This document shows, piece by piece, positions 5,450 to 5,474 of a stretch of 5,474 nucleotides of DNA (its first letter is position 1; each line of letters opens with the position of its first letter). A program made the translations under genes and the position numbers. Below the pieces are notes generated by a model that ran no database searches, was not told the origin of the DNA, and saw only the letters and a program-made list of their open reading frames with translations. This stretch comes from Candidatus Falkowiibacteriota bacterium (GTDB lineage: Bacteria > Patescibacteriota > Patescibacteriia > UBA2591 > JABMQE01): NCBI GenBank assembly GCA_013203415.1, contig JABMQE010000079.1, positions 1 to 5,474 of the forward strand, given 5' to 3'.

Positions 5450-5474
5450 ATTAAATAAAAAAGATATATGCCAA

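Noticed and set aside
5468..5474. Possible start of a downstream gene (ATGCCAA)
   Set aside because: Only seven bases are visible, with no ribosome-binding motif, so it cannot be supported.

Overview
The window looks like a chromosomal segment of a candidate phyla radiation (Patescibacteria, probably Parcubacteria-like) bacterium. This is an inference from three things: A/T-rich, lysine-rich housekeeping genes; low-complexity heptamer arrays and small palindromic repeats both between and inside conserved genes; and a signal-peptide-bearing, multi-membrane VirB6/TrbL-like protein with a very long charged tail. No rRNA or marker phylogeny is available here, so the placement is tentative.

Layout. 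Positions 1-783 hold the 3' part of leuS (leucyl-tRNA synthetase), from just before the KMSKS loop to the stop codon. Six bases later comes tsaC (790-1431), threonylcarbamoyl-AMP synthase for tRNA t6A. A 142-base gap (1432-1573) follows, filled by a structured element with two strong hairpins and repeated ACCAACTAT words. Next is rsmA (1574-2503), the 16S rRNA adenine dimethyltransferase, then a heptamer array and a 16-bp-stem intrinsic terminator (2563-2599). These three plus-strand genes form a translation-themed group: tRNA charging, tRNA modification and rRNA modification. A new transcription unit then begins with a strong extended -10 promoter (2614-2642) that drives a 931-codon membrane protein (2654-5449), probably a type IV secretion/conjugation channel component. 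The last 25 bases are A/T-rich; a possible next start codon at 5468 cannot be evaluated.

The most unusual aspect is repeat DNA inside essential genes. leuS carries five perfect CAATTAT heptamers (448-482). rsmA carries a 48-base palindrome that folds as a perfect three-way junction (1828-1875), and three exact 31-bp tandem copies (1929-2021). Because 31 is not a multiple of 3, each copy is read in a different frame, but three copies (93 bases) restore the frame. The tandem units are free of stop codons in all three frames of the strand in which they are read, and all diagnostic enzyme motifs flanking the insertions are intact. The genes therefore appear functional and to have absorbed repeat-encoded peptide.
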